Shown: one piece after another, positions 26,090 through 40,412 of the stretch | Numbering within the stretch: position 1 is the first letter of the stretch | Layout of the letters: the number at the start of each line of letters is the position of its first letter | Assembly: GCA_018697195.1 (NCBI GenBank) | Contig: CM031859.1 | Coordinates: 55,963,207 to 56,027,206 of the forward strand | DNA: 64,000 bases | Source: Certhia americana | Taxonomy: Eukaryota > Chordata > Aves > Passeriformes > Certhiidae | Direction of reading: 5' to 3' | Translations under genes and position numbers: made by a program | The notes under the pieces: generated by a model | Database searches by the model: none | Seen by the model: only the letters and a program-made list of their open reading frames with translations | What the model was told of the DNA's origin: nothing

Positions 26090-26111
26090 TTTTTTTTTTT
26101 TTTTTTTTTTT
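26090..26111 (+). repeat. Poly-T tract, 22 bases
   Basis: An uninterrupted T run in intron-like or intergenic sequence, with no recognised element on either side. Confidence 0.95.
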
Positions 26112-27366
26112 GAGTCTGATAAATATAGGGCATGGAAGGCATGGACTTATTTATAGTTTCTTCTTATTTCATAGTGATAGCGCTTGCCATCCCTCCCATA
26201 CAGCTACAGAGCCCCTTAGATAGGAAGGGCATAGACTGAGTAATTATAATTGCTACTGAAAAGGAGGAACACAAAAGGGTTGGATCCAAAACAAGATCCA
26301 AACCCAGCTCTGGTGCCCCGCACTCTCTGTGTCATATGTTACCATTACTTCTTTTAAATGTAGTGTTGAAACCCATTTAAGCTCAGATGCTGTCACTGGA
26401 AACTCATAAAACCACCAGTTTAAGCAGTCCCACACTGGTTGAGCATCCCATTAGCCTGTCTCGGACAATGGCCAGCACCAACAGCTCAGGGGAAAGAGCT
26501 TAAGAAACACAACAATGATCCGTTCCTCTTTCCTTTCTTCTAGTGATCAGTGCTGCAGGCATTTCCTCCTCTTGATATCACATTAGGGCCATTGTTTAGT
26601 TATCCTCGATGGACCTTTCTCCAATTGACTTGCCTAATGCCATTTTCAACCTGCTAATATTTTTCACATCCAAACTTAATTTAGCAGTGAGTCATACAGC
26701 TCAATATCTTGTTGTGTGGAAAATTGTTCCCTTTGGTTTTAACTGTTTTTAAACCTGTCATTGGATAAAGTATTTTGTTTATATGGGAAGGAATAATTAA
26801 CAATTGTTCTTTATTCATCTTCTCTGTCCTAGTTATGATTTTATAAACCTCCTCTCCCCACACACGCAAACCATCCTGAGCTGAAGAAAGATGGCCTGTT
26901 TTGCTTGAGCTGGTGCTGAACCATACTTGCAGCCACCCTTGTCCCCCTTCAGAGTACACCAAGTTCTACTGTATCCTTTCAGAGGGAGACTCATCAGAGT
27001 TACACCAACACACTTGCCAGATGTGAAGAATGTGCAACCATTTTGGAAGTACTCCAGGATATAAAATAATAGGATTTGTGGCTTGTCTATAGATTTAATG
27101 AGTATCGGGTTTGGGAGTTTGGTTGGTTTTATCTTGAATAGAAGGATGATTTTTTCATCTCTCTTTCTAAATGAGTTCAAGCTGCTTTGCATTTGAACTA
27201 AACAAGCTAGAACTTGCCCCAGAATAGGAATGTTCACTCATAGAGGCAATCTGAAGCAGCTATCCATTTAAAAATTTCTCCCTATCCTATTATACATCAC
27301 TTTTCATTCATTAACAAACCCTCAGTCTCAGAGCTTTCTGCATTTCTTTCACAGGAGCACTGTGTG

Positions 27367-27445
27367 GATTAATTAATGCATGCTGTTGATTGAAACTAAT
27401 TAGTGACAAAATTTAATTACCTTCAACACCATGAAGGTAATTAAA
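27367..27445. promoter_or_regulatory. Homeodomain-site-rich palindromic element with perfect inverted repeat
   Basis: In under 80 bp there are TTAATTAA (27369-27376), ATGCAT (27376-27381), CTAATTAG (27396-27403) and a perfect 14-bp inverted repeat: TTTAATTACCTTCA (27412-27425) and TGAAGGTAATTAAA (27432-27445) around a 6-nt loop. Each arm contains TAATTA, the core bound by many homeodomain proteins. Such dense, symmetric TAAT cores are typical of developmental enhancers, though AT-rich DNA yields some by chance. Function is inferred, and no gene link is visible. Confidence 0.35.
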
Positions 27446-28117
27446 GCTTGTCTCTTATCCACACATGTGCAAACTGTAATTTCCCTTTCCTTTGGGATAC
27501 ATTTCTCATATGGGCTGCACATGTTTCGTAAATTGAAATGTGTTGGAGGTTCTCCTTATTCTGGGAAATTTGTGTGGTCTGCAAACCATAGACACAAGCA
27601 AGAGTTCAAAAGGCTTCAGTAGAATACAGTCTGCCCTTGCACAGTAGATACACAGGTCAATAAACATACAAGTAGTGCACCTAAGTTGATTCTAACTACT
27701 GTGTGTGCTTTTTAGATAGAGCAGAGCGATGAATTGCCTTCTAGTCTCACTCTGTTGAAGCATGAATATTGTCCATAGTTTTAACTCAGAATACAACTAT
27801 TGTCCATTCAGGCCTGCACAAACCTGTAATGAAACAGTTAAATGACAAATCCAAAAGGTATTTCTAGCAATCGATATTTATGAGAAAACACTGTATCATT
27901 GGAATCAAAATTGTCATTGAAGCAAAACTTTTTCTTAAGCCCAACATCTAGTATGCATTTTAAGTTCACTTCAATGTCTTTTTTCCACAGCTTGATGGAG
28001 TTGACTCTTGACCAGTAACAGTTAAAGACTCTACAATATAAGATAGCAGAGCTCTTACTAGGTTCAAGGCATTAAGGAAACAAGAGAGTTCTACATGACA
28101 GTGAGCCAGGATGGCCT

Positions 28118-28215
28118 TAAGGGACCTGGATTTGAGTTCTGATATTGCTGATGACCTGTATTTTAGATATGGCAATTTTTCTCTTCTGATTTTATCTGGT
28201 TTGCTCAGCTGTAAT
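28118..28215 (+). mobile_element. Possible ancient MIR-like SINE remnant
   Basis: The order GGACCTGGATTTGAGTTC, then TGATGACCTGTATTTTAG, ATGGCAATTTTTCTC and CAGCTGTAATAT parallels the MIR core (CCTGGGTTCGAATCC, TGTGTGACCTTGGGCAAGT, TTAACCTCTC, CATCTGTAAAAT). MIR-type SINEs predate the amniote radiation and survive as degraded copies in birds. The match is by eye only and interrupted. Confidence 0.25.
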
Positions 28216-31200
28216 ATATTTGTAGAAGATAATTTTTGCTATATATTTGTAGTCAAACACAATGCAGTCCTCCTTCTCTCTTGGATGTCTGCTAGCCAGA
28301 TTCCCTGCTGCAAACCTAATAACAGGGATTCCCTAAACTTTCCTGCAGAATATCTTTATGAACTTTGTAATTTTATGAAATTAGTAAGAAATAGTTAGCT
28401 GAAGTCATTAGGAAGTGACTATTTTAGCAGAGGAGGTAAGTCCTTACTCTTTGAGTCTTGTCATGTTGCTCCTTACTGAGCAGTGGTTCCTTGCACAGCT
28501 GCTCAAACTGATGACTCACTGATTCCAAGATGCAAGAGTCTTGTTCTTGCCCATGCACATGCCATCCTGTCCATTCCTATTGATTCATTTCCAGGCTGAG
28601 AGCAGTCTAACTGACTGGCCCAGCAGGATAAATTACTCAGCAGAAGAGTTGGGCAGTCTTCTACTGGGTTAGGGTAGCATCCAGAAGAGTCAAGATGTCA
28701 AGCATGTAGTGTAGGAGCAGGGCAGGGGAGAAGACAGACCGGGCAAGGGTCACACATCCTCTTTGTTGGCCACCATAGGACACCAGGTTTGCTCAGTCAC
28801 CCATGGAGCTGCAGCTTAATAAGCTATTAAATTGTCTCCAGTTGTGTATTGGAGACCTAGAAGATCCTAAAACTCTAGGCTGGCCCAATTTCTTTCTGAA
28901 TTCATGCAGTATGATTGCTTACTTCATTTACCAGAGACTTTACTCCAAATTCTGTGTCCCAAATATATCTTTGTTAACAATGACACAGATTAGTAAACAT
29001 ACTTCACTGTTGTAGTGATGACTGTCTTCCATAGGGAGGGAGCAGTCTGTTTTGGCATTCTAGGAAACTGTTTTCATTTCATCAACAGACTTTGTTTTGC
29101 ATAGCTGCATAACATGAGACAAAGTTGAACTAATGGTCAGGTTTAAGGTTACTACTGAGGATTTCAACTTTTCAGCTACAGGGGAAAAGGTCTTACATAT
29201 TTTTCATCACAATCTCTGTTGAAAATATTTGAATCTGCCTAGAAATAATTATTGTTTCCTAACCTAGTAAGATCTTCCAACAAATACAAAGAGCTGCCTA
29301 GAATTCTGACACCATGCAGATCTGTTTTGTTATTTGTTTATCTTGGTAAACCATGAGTTTTGTTACAATAGGATGCATATTTTGCTTTTCAAATGCAGCA
29401 AGGAGCACAGGAAATTATATGTGCTGACAAATGGATTCTGAACTTCTGTTAGGAGGAAACAATTTCAGAACCTCCACTAGGAAAACTCCACCCATCTTGT
29501 TATATGGTGTTTTAACCACTAGCTGTTTAACGATTTATGTGTCATGAAGGACATGCATGTTTTCTCTTAGAATAGAATCTTGTACTCAACCCTGCTTGTA
29601 CACAAAATTTCATGAATTTCACTAATAAAAATCACTTCAGTAAATGTTTTGGAAAAAAACCCCTACCATATTTAACTTCACTGTTGAGTTCTGTGTTCTT
29701 TCAACATAAAAAAAACCTTCTGCTTTGTAAGAGAAACACTGTTGTTAACCAAAGCTTCAAAGCAATGATGAAGATTTCCATAGTATAGTATAGTACGTGG
29801 GTGTCTCCCTGTAGCATCTTGTAATAAGATAAGATGAGAGGGTCTTTCTCAAACAGGCTTAACATATGTTCTTACTATCTGTTTTTCTTGAAGTAATTTA
29901 AAGGACAAGGCACTGCCAGGCACAGTGGAACAGAAGATTTGCTCTCATGAGGGACGGTCAGGAAGGTCGGTGTCTCAGGGCTGGGATTTCCCATGCATGC
30001 TGCATACACTTGGCTGGGCCACTGACCATTGTTTCAAGTGATAGGCTCTGCTGGCTCCCACGCAAGGTGATTTTTTTCTATGTCACATTTACAGAACAAA
30101 CTCTTCTCGCAATATCTGGAATACCAGCTCATTGTGGCTTCTGTGAATAGGGGGGGAAATTCCTGGCCTATTCCAAGACCAAGATATTTGAAGGCCCCTC
30201 AGTGACTGAAAATGGGTCTGAACTTTCTTGAAGGTACATGAACTGTGAATCTGAGAGCAACATTTACCTTTCCACTGTGGGAAAAATATAGTCTTGGCTT
30301 TCTGCATGGTCTTTTCTTTAGGGCAACATATATCATATGCATTTATTGTCATAATACAGTAAAAATATGGAGTAATAGTGTCTGACATGGAACTATTGTT
30401 CCTTCAAGTTTTCCTTATTCTAGAATTTCTGATTTATTAAGGAAGCTGTACGAATCAGGGCACCCTGTTCTAACTTTAGACTGTGAAAAAGAAAGAAAGA
30501 GGAATGCATCGAGTGTTTTGGGACTGAGGCTTCTAGGGAAGAAATATTAACTTCATTTAGCCAATCTTCTTCTATTACATTGTTGACTTTTTCTCTTTGA
30601 CTTCAGTATATTCTTTGCTATACTCCAAGGAGAGAAACCTTTATGACAGAAATGAAGAAAACAGTAGAATAATGGATAAACAGTCTAAAACTTCAGGCTT
30701 TAGAACATCATGGCTTATTTAATCTCTTCTCTAACTGTCTGCTCTCTCTCTCTCCTCATATGTCAGATAAACTCTTGGGGTCACATATGTCATCTGGTTT
30801 TGGGGTGTTAATCTCCTAGGACAAGGAGGACAAATATATGAACTATAATACACTAATCAATTTAATGGTTGGCTGGTGAAGTTCAATTAATTAATAAAAA
30901 TTTTTAAAACTAGAATCACTTTATTGTAAGAATGACACTTCCATGGAACATAGACGTCTCCTTATATAAAGGTGGGGCTGCCTCTTGACTTGTTTCCTAC
31001 TTCCAGATTTCCTTTTTAACCATAGCAGGAAGACTGGGATTGTAACAAGAGGAAGGGGAAACACAGAAGAACAGTTAGTAGCAGTAAGTTTTCTCAGGTT
31101 TAGAAATAGCCTCTGTGTGCAAAAACAATTGTCAGCAGCTTTCAGCAATTTCGGTGATGGGTTTTGTTTTCTCAGACCTGACCACCCCCTGTTCATCAGT

Positions 31201-31639
31201 CTTTTCACAAGCATCAGTCATGAGTCTGAGTCTCTCAGCATCCCCATGCTGAGCTGTCATTAATCAGTCTGCACTTTAGAAACTGCTTATGAGTCTGCTT
31301 GTGGCACAGCTTAGGCAGCAGGGACCAGCTCTATTTCAGCTTATAATAAGTACAGTGAAGCTTTTCACTGTCCCGTAGAAGAGGAGAGATAGAAATGTAA
31401 GTTCTCCCAGATCACTGGGAGAACCAATGGCAGGCTGTTGTCAGTGATTCCAGAGAAATAAGTAACAGAGGGTCAAGTCTGATGTACACTCACTAGGAGT
31501 GGTGTGTATACTCTTACCTGGTGTCTGAGGTCAGATGCAACTTTTTAATTATTTTCATGCCTTATAACATCAATATAAGCTACTATGCAAGCTCAGCAGT
31601 TGGGAACAGCCTAGTTCTGGTGTGAAAACACATGGCTAA

Positions 31640-31730
31640 GATTTGAGACCAGTGCTCAAATTCCAGCCTCATTACACCATGAAATTCTAAGTTACAATTT
31701 TCTGTCATTGAATTTCTTCTATGGGTGGTG
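31640..31730 (+). mobile_element. Possible second MIR-like remnant
   Basis: GCTCAAATTCCAGCCTC followed by ATTCTAAGTTACAATTTTC resembles the MIR core order GTTCAAATCCCAGCTC and GGGCAAGTTACTTAAC. The match is weaker than the one at 28.1 kb and could be coincidental. Confidence 0.18.
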
Positions 31731-34649
31731 AAAGCTGAACAGCAGTGAAGACTCAAACTATTGTGTCACATAGTGAACCATGTTACACCAGGATAAAGTC
31801 AAACAATGGAATAGTAAACACATCCAAATCCCGTGTTACAGTGTCCACCAGTGGCATTGCAACTGGACTAGGGGATCCTGAATTGCAAGTCCTTTTATTT
31901 AAGGGCAAGGGACACACATCCTAAAAAATAGTATACTTTTACCACTTAGTTTATTATAGCAGTCCAATATGCTGTAATGAGTGTCTAGATCAGTTACGCT
32001 CTTTCATAACTGATACGTTTTATACGGCAGTGCTAAAAAATCTAGTACTGTGGTGTATTTCATTCACATCAGAATGATCTACACCCTTCTCAGTTTGGGT
32101 GCATAAATGTAACTGTAGGCATCTGTTCATATTTTTTATGTTTCTTTGCAGAAGAATGGTTCTACTCTGCACAGTTCTGTTCTTCATGAGGAACCATCAT
32201 GTCATGGTTATTATGTATGAAAATGGAAGAAAACAACAGCTTCTTTCACGCTCAAATGTAAAATAGAGGTGAAAGGAAAGGTTTAGTTGCGGTAACTTTT
32301 GCTGCTTCATCTATTTGCACTAATGAGGGTACGGTGCTTGAGTGCAACTGCTTTTGCTTTTGAAGTGAGTTCCTCATCCTGTCTCCCTTTGGTGCTGGGG
32401 TCTGGGTGGAAGGTTTGCTCTGTCTGCAGGGAATCTGTCTGCTTTCTCCTGTAATCAAAAGATTGGTGTACCATATCCCGGTCCTGATGAGAGGTGTCTT
32501 CTTTTAGTGTGGCAAACCCCAGGGAGGTGTGGATGGAGTTCCTGAGTGTCAGGTGGGAGAGAGGTGAGAGAGGTTATACCCACCCTAACCTGGTCTGTTA
32601 CAAAGTTTTTGGCATGCTCTAACTTTGATTAATGAACTGTTCTGCCCCAAATATTTCTTGGATGTCTACATTACCATTTTCAATTGTGCTAACTCAAACA
32701 AACTAGCAATCAATTAAGTAGAATTACAAAACTCTAGGCTAAACAAAGCCATCATGAAGAAACTGGCTTTCAGCCCAGTATCTACTGATGATGGGATATG
32801 AAACAGCCTATTGATTCTGCAGCTCTTGAATTCTTGTACAAAAGTAAAAACAATGCTATTTGCCTTTTCAATAGGGGGAGAAAAAAAAGTCCCATTTTAT
32901 TCAGTACCTCCACTTAGAAAAGGCAAACTACATTACGGAGCCAATTTTTAGAAGGTTGTACAGAAAGAAGTACTTCCAACACATTAAGAAAACTTCAGTT
33001 TAGAGTTATACAAACTCTAGAAGAAAGGCAAGAACACTAAATTTTAAATTAGATTTATATACCCACCTGTCAAAAATGCAATGCAAACTTTTTGAGCCAT
33101 TTTTATCTTTCATCAAGAACACAATTTGAGAAGACAAAGCAGCTCTTTCAAAATTTTGTGCTGTTGACTATCAAGTTTATCGCTAATACTATGATATTTA
33201 GTGCTTTTCATCTGGCTTCAGATGACAGAACCCTAAAATGTATGAAGATCTCAGCTTCTAGTATTCATGCTTTGGGGGAAAAACTTGGAAACTTGAAACA
33301 AACACAAATGGCTTAAATAAGAGGACAAGCAACAACAACTGAAAACATCACTTTCTTAAACCTCTTCTTTTTTAATTAATTCTCTGCTCTGGAGGAGCAG
33401 TTTTGTGGTTTTTCAATATGTGAAGGTTGCCAATGCAAAAAGCATGCGGTAATTGTAAAAGTAATAACCAGTCCAGCTGCATTCCCAGTGCAGAAACTGA
33501 GAGGGACAAGGAGCCATAAATAGTGGTGTCACTGCCACTCTTTGCCTCAGTTAAGGAGTATTATTCTAGACACAAAACAAACTATTGCTTGAGCTCCAAC
33601 AGAAAGTTTCAAAGCCTCATAAATCTGCCAGGTCAAAGCCAATTTTCACTGGAATTTTGGAAGGAAACTTCTTGAGAGAAATATCCAGTGCTAATTTTAA
33701 TTTCCTTTTACTACTAGTTTTAACAGCCTTGTCCAAAACCGAAGTGTTCTTCAAATGGAAGAATACAAATTTTCCTCTGATTTACTTCATTCTCTGTATG
33801 CCTATAGCTCAGCACTAGTCTGCTACAGCAAACACAAGCAAAACATCTACAATGAGTATGTATTTTCCTTTAACCCGAAGCTGCTGAGCACTGTCTTTAG
33901 GCAGAGATTGATGTGATGAATGACTGCATGTTAAATACTGATGGGCTTTAGGTAGAATATTGCTGCCTAAGCTGTTGTCTCCAAGGTCCCACCAAGGCAG
34001 GTGCTTTGCCTTAAGTGTAAACCTTTTTTTAGGTTTGTTCAATGAAAGGTTTAGAAACTGCTGCCAGTAAGGAGAGTTGCTGGCTCCAAAACACGAAGAG
34101 GAAGGTTTTGATTATTTTTTTTTATAAAAAGGAAAAATCCTTCCATGAGAGCTCAGCAGACATCTGAGGCAATTTTCAGAAAAGTCTATTCAAAAGGAAG
34201 GATAGGTGTATGTGTTTGCTCTCCGATTGCTCTTCCAATAAAAATTTTTTTTCCACTACCTTTTCTGCTTCAGAGTATCTTCCCAAGTGGAGAGGCCAGC
34301 CTTCTCAAAAGGGAGAGGGGCATGTCAGAAATGATGGTGTTTATCTTCCCTTCTCGTAACAAATTTCTCCTCTATCACTACCCTCCTGCTATAACACTTA
34401 ATTGTCTTCATGCATTGTACTCTACCCAGAAAACCTGCTTGCAGCACAGTGTTTTCCAGACTCAGTATTTTACCATTATAATATATGGCGTTGCATGTTT
34501 GCTAATATGTAAAAGAAACAAGATGAGCAATATAAGATAAAATCTGAGGTCTCTTTCTTTCTAGAGGTATTTATTCCATTTTCATGGTTATGAATTTTTA
34601 TTCTGCTTTTATGCAAAAAAAATTGGCTCTAAGTGTCAATGAATGCAGT

Positions 34650-34697
34650 GATAGAATAGACATGATTAGTCCAAGATAGAATAGACATGATTAGTCC
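34650..34697 (+). repeat. Tandem duplication, 25-bp unit, about two copies
   Basis: The unit GATAGAATAGACATGATTAG plus TCCAA (34650-34674) is repeated at 34675-34697 with no mismatch across 23 bases. The identity suggests a recent event, possibly polymorphic in the population. Confidence 0.92.
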
Positions 34698-37600
34698 CCA
34701 CAAAGAACTTAAAAAATTAGAGAAGTGGCAAAAGGGCAACTTGTAGAGTGAGAGAGATTGCCCAAGATATTTGGTATTGTGAGAAAATTCTCTTTTTTTC
34801 CCTACTGGCTAAATCTTTTGCCCCAGACAGGAACAACTGATTTTAACAAACATTTGGCTCAATATTTTTTTTTTTTTCTTTTTTGTAGAAGCATACAATA
34901 GGCCCATACCATACACCCAGCTGGTCAAAACACATGGTCTTGGGCCTAAAGAAAGGCAGCATGAAAGTATGTGGGTTTTTTCAATGAAATGAAAGAAGGT
35001 AGTAAAAAGGACTGCTTTATATATTCAAGTGATTAGGGTAGAGCAGAAAAATATTCTACCTCTAACGTGGATTTAAATAAAGATGTTTCTTTGCTTGTTA
35101 ACTGCTGTCAAAAGGGACCTCATTCTGGGAAACATGCTGAAAAAAAGTTTTTCTTTGTATACCATGCATATCAGCTGCCTGGTTGACAAAGAAAGATTCT
35201 TTGTGACTCTCTTGTTTTCATACACAAAAGGAAATAACAGTGTCTGCATCTGTAGGCTTTCCAGTGGAACAGTTTTATGTCATACCAGTCCATAAGATAC
35301 AGAAAAATAATTGTACTATTGTTGCTCATAATAACATGTTGTGATTAAAACAGATCTTCCCTCTTCAGGTCAAAACCAAATATACAGACTTGTGAGCCTT
35401 TTTTTGCTTTTTGCTTCTTTATTTTTGCTTCTCTGTTTTGCCTCATATTGACCCTGCACTTCTAGACTTCTTGCTCTACCAGGATAAATCTTAACCTCAT
35501 TAACATAGGCTCTTATTAAATAGAGCTCTGTGCAGCAGTGTGGTTGCCTAATGGAAAGCACAGCAGTGAGGACCTTCCTCCAGGAATGGCAAGACAGATA
35601 GTTGCTAACAATCAAAGCAAATTTAGGCCTCAGACACAAGCACTTCTTGATTTTTTTATGCCTTGATATTGTGGAATCTATAGCAGTGTCTTGTAGGTGG
35701 AAAGAAATATACAGCTGGAGGGTGTTAGAACTTTTTCCAGCAGTGTCCTTGTCAATAAAACAGCCTGAAACAGTTTATAGTCTTGGCAAAGCCATCATAG
35801 GCTGAATTAGTCACAGCAGTGAAGCTATCTGCTCACCAGCAGAGAATCTTCATATTACAAACTTTTTGTATAAACCTCATGAGGTTTAATAGGAATTACT
35901 TTATATACTAGTAAAATCTTTAGATTTTTACAGACTCTAGAGCTTGTTTTTAATCTTTCCAACACTTTGCAAAACTAAAGTGGGTTCCTTTGGCTCGTAA
36001 GCTTATCTCTCTTAGCTTTCTCCCAGATGCTGCTGCTAAATGTTCAGCATGCAGGGATGAGTCTGGAGACTTGGCTGGAAGGCAGCAGAAGTCTGGGGCT
36101 CAGGAATATTGCTGCCTTTCATTGTCTCTCTCAGTGAACTTCCCAGAGTGACTGCTTCTCTTGTTTAGCCAGTAGTGTGGTTATGATCCCATCAAATAAT
36201 CAAGCAAGAATGCAATTCCATGGAATAGTTTACAAATCTTTAGGAAGATTGGTATTTTCAATCTGTTTCACATTTGTGGACCCTTGTAAAGTTAATCTAA
36301 GTCTACTGAAGCAAACTTACTTTTCTCAGTTATCTTTCCAGGTCTCCTAGTAGTAGACCACATGTTAAAGACCACTGATCTAGAAAAAGATACTCCCTTC
36401 CAACTGAAATTTAAGCTACATTTACCCAAAGGTTCAGGACACTCTCAACATCACTTTGATTGTAAATTTCCTGTTATAGGAATTTTTTCCTTCTTTTTTA
36501 CAGAAAGTGAATTCATTTCATTGGTCACTCTGCTTTGTAAGCATTACTGTAGTATAAATAATAAATGGCGGTTTTATCTGAGGATCCTCAAAAATATCAC
36601 TCTGTAAGAAAGTTTTTCATCACTGGATTTGGAATATTTGGAAATGACTACTGTTACATTCTCAGAAGCAGGATTTTTCATGATGGTTGGTAGACTAGAG
36701 GCATGAGGTAAACATTGTCATAGCTGACTGAGTTTTTGTAGTTGCACCCTAAATTGTACAGCTTTCATGAGAGAAGCCAAGACTGAAAAGGAACATGGGA
36801 GTTTCATGGAGCACAATTACAGTTGTTTATTCAATTATTAGCTAGTCCTGAAATGACTCACAACACAGCTGGTTAGATTTACAGGCAGTTAACAGACTTG
36901 AGTGTTTGTTGGCTTTTTTGTTCAAAGTGTTGTAGTGGGACACTGTCCTGGGACAGATGTACCACAGAGATGAAGGCTTGAGGAAACAGAACAGACTTCT
37001 GTCTCTTATATCAGCTGCTTTGTCAATGGCTCTGAGAAAGACACTATGAAAGTGATTTTACCTGTCATATCTTGAGATAGCAGAGTAATCTAGTAACAGT
37101 ATTCAGTGAAAGTTGGGCACTATTGTCTCTGAGGCACCCTGAAAATTCTGGGATTCTCTGATCTGCTGTTTCCAAATACTCTAATTTTGATGTGAGCTTA
37201 TTTGGTAACTCTTGCATCTGTAATAATAATACAGTGTGCTGGCTGCTTGATTGGTAGAATTTTTTCAAAACAGTGATAATTGACATTCAGTCATGCCTCA
37301 GAATAATTTGGAACTGTTTTTGTTATATTAACATTCAAATTTCATACTTTTTATATAGAGGATGGCTTTGTTAACAGAGATAGAATAACCAGTAAGTATA
37401 GGCCATGTCATGTCATATAAACAAGTATTAACAAAATGATGCAACACATTGCTTTTCTAAATGATATTGTTTCTGATTTTAATTTGAGGTTATTCTCCTG
37501 TACTAGACTTCTACATTAAATGAAAGGAATTAACAACACTGACCATAACACCTTAAGATTTTTGGGTTTTCTTTTTTACTTTTCTTTTCCATTTTTTTTT

Positions 37601-40089
37601 CTATTTTTCTTCCTTGTTTCATTAGTTCACTGAGGTATCTCTTCTACTCTTATCTCATTTGTCTGAGGCTGAGGTACCATCTTTTTTCTTGCTTCTGTTT
37701 AAAGTATTTTGGATTTTTATACTGCTATAAACAACCATTAAAAAATCAAAATCATCTATCCCTACTGTAGGTAGCAGGATTTGTTAAAACCGTAAGGGAT
37801 TCTCTGTTGTTGTGTCAATGACAGATCTTCATTTTAGGGCTTGCATCCTTCTTCTGGACAGGCACTGACCGAGGTCAATGCAAATTCCCATTCGGAGGTT
37901 AATAGCCTTCATTGTTACAAGTCCTGATAAAGCTTTAGACTTTCTTTTCCACTGCCCTGTCTGCAGTCATGTCGATAGGTGCAGAATGAAACTACAGTGA
38001 GTTTTTCACATCCTTGTTCTGTCTTGATAAGATCTGAAATATCACATTCCCTTGAGTCTGCAGTGGCTGAGAGTGAGTTTTTGAGTGTTGCTCAAACTTC
38101 CTGAGGGTTGTGATGAATTACGCCTGCTGCCCATGATCTGGTTGGCTTTTGCCACTCATAGAATTTACTAAGAGAGAGGAAAATCTTTTGCTGTGGTAGT
38201 AGCTTAGGACAGCACGTGATGCAGCTTTGATGAGGATTGGGATGGCTGAACAGTGGCCAAACAGTTATCTGATAGGTGATTTGGACCATGCGTTGCATTA
38301 GACAGCGATACAGCAAAGGAGATTACAGTCCTCTTAGCTCCTTCTTGGAAATTTGCCCCTTGGGATCCTCTCTGATCCATGCCCACAGAACTTCCCTTGC
38401 AATCTTCCTGCTTGGGGTACTCACTCTGATGTACAGCAAACCAAACTAAATGCCAGGAAGAATCCAGGGCCAGTGGTGTTTGAGAAAAATACTCCAGGGA
38501 CTAGATGGTGATTTTGGAGAAGTTAGGGGCTGAATTTAGTTTATTGACTAAAAAAAAAAAAGCACATTTATTACTCAGAGGGCAGTTTAAAACAATTAGT
38601 CTAATTATTGTGGAGCATTGTGCTTTAAAAGCTACAGCTGAAGGTAGGGAACCGCAAGATTTTCATTAAGCAGCAAAAGTTTTTTTTAATAATGTAGATG
38701 AGTCAGAAGAAACCAGTGGTTATATGTTTGAAGGAATTTCCTTGAAGTTGGAGTCCTGTAATCAGATGAGCTCATCTGCCATCTGAGAAACCTGTACTAG
38801 CAGCGTTGAAAGGTATCTCTTAGTTGCTGCTTAAAGCAAGTCTAATATACTCCTTGTTGTGCTCTGAAGACCTTGGACTAGATCCTGTTTTTTTGTACAT
38901 GTAGACTCACCACAAAGCATGCAGTGAGAAAAAACCCTTTTATAAAAGCATAATCTTGCAGTTCCTTAATAAAACACACAAGACGATGGCCTCCTTGTAA
39001 TGTCTTAATACTCTTTTTGTGAATAATCAATTTAAGCTAAAAAGAGGCAGCTGGATTTTGAGAAACAAGCACCTCCTGTGTGCCCACTAAGGCTGTTTGC
39101 TGTGCAAGCAACTAAACAGAGAAGAGTAAGTGGCTGGGATCCTGCTTCAGCTTTATTTTGAGCTTTTGACTGTCCTGTCCAGAGAAAATGGGGTGTCTTC
39201 AGTCCTAGAGGAGTTGCAATCTTCCTGAAAGAGTTCATCCTTACCTGGTGCCTTTGTTATGAGGAACATGGAACTAGTGGGCACTTTCTTCTAGAGCAAG
39301 ACAGATGAAGGCCAAAGTTTGAAATTAACAGCTCAACTCCAGCCTTATAACATAAAAAACTCCAAAGAAAATTTAATTGGGAAGAAGATGAGCTCTTGTA
39401 AGACTGAAAGATGTTTTTTGTTTGGAAGGGTGTAGATGCAAATGTTTTCAGGAATTATACAGAAGAAAAACTTTCTGGAGAGGAACAGATGGGAAATGTA
39501 GACAGCTATTATTTATCAGCCTGAAAAAAAAGCATCATGGTGGAGTTGTGCTTAAGACCCAAGACTTACAAGAAATTTGAGACCTGAGCTGACAACATAA
39601 TTGCACTAGATTTGAATTTACCATAAGCCTATTTCATGAAAACTGCAGCTGGTTTCCATGCTTTTTTTATGAAATACAGTTGCATTTGTGGAAGATACAA
39701 GCAGTGCTGCTATGTGGAAAAGCAAATAACCTCAAAGATGTTTACTTCTGCATGGAAATATTCCCAGACAAAGGAGTCAAACCCTCTCCCTAGAAAGATT
39801 AAGTTCAGTCATTCCCTTCTGTACAATATTTTGTTCTTTTCTTGTGTTGACAGTCTTCATACTTGTAACCACTAAACTTCATCCTCTTACTCCCATTCTT
39901 TGTACACACTCTTTGTCTCCCAACTGGCATGCAAAGTCATCTTGTATTTAAATGTACTTGTATTTAAGTGTACTTCCACTTAAACTTTACAGTAAGACTG
40001 GGAGTAAGATATTTTGAACTTTGTAATTAAATGTTTTAGCAGCTGCTACTGTAAAGACTTAAATATGCTTCCCATTTTTTTTCACACAG

Positions 40090-40108
40090 GTATCTCATCA
40101 ACTTCAAG
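40090..40108 (+). other. Weak candidate 19-nt microexon
   Basis: A strong acceptor (CCATTTTTTTTCACACAG, ending 40089) is followed by 19 bases and the donor-like CAAG|GTAACT at 40109. It lies upstream of the main CpG island, so it would have to belong to a different transcript, for instance one from the 15.5-kb island. Pairs of this kind also occur by chance in AT-rich introns. Confidence 0.15.
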
Positions 40109-40412
40109 GTAACTGAGTACCTAGAGGATACAGGCATAAAGTAGGTGTGATAGCATTTTATTTGATATTAATGATTTTACTGGAACATATAATTACTGAA
40201 ATGGTTGTGTACTCCTTGGCATTAGTGTACATGAAAGAGTGTGTTCTATGAAACAGGAGCACAGCTATAAAAACCCCCTACACTTAATAATATTGCATCG
40301 CAAAACAAATTAGTGTACCTGTGCCTGCCAATTAAATTTTATTGTGGGTGGAATAATTGATTTGGACACAAGGCAATGAGCACATTATATTATTGTTGTT
40401 ATTATATTATTA

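Noticed and set aside
36330..36420. CCCTTCCAACTG motif resembling a CR1 tail
   Set aside because: Only the short motif matches. The upstream CR1 landmarks and the TGTGATTCTGTG tail are missing.
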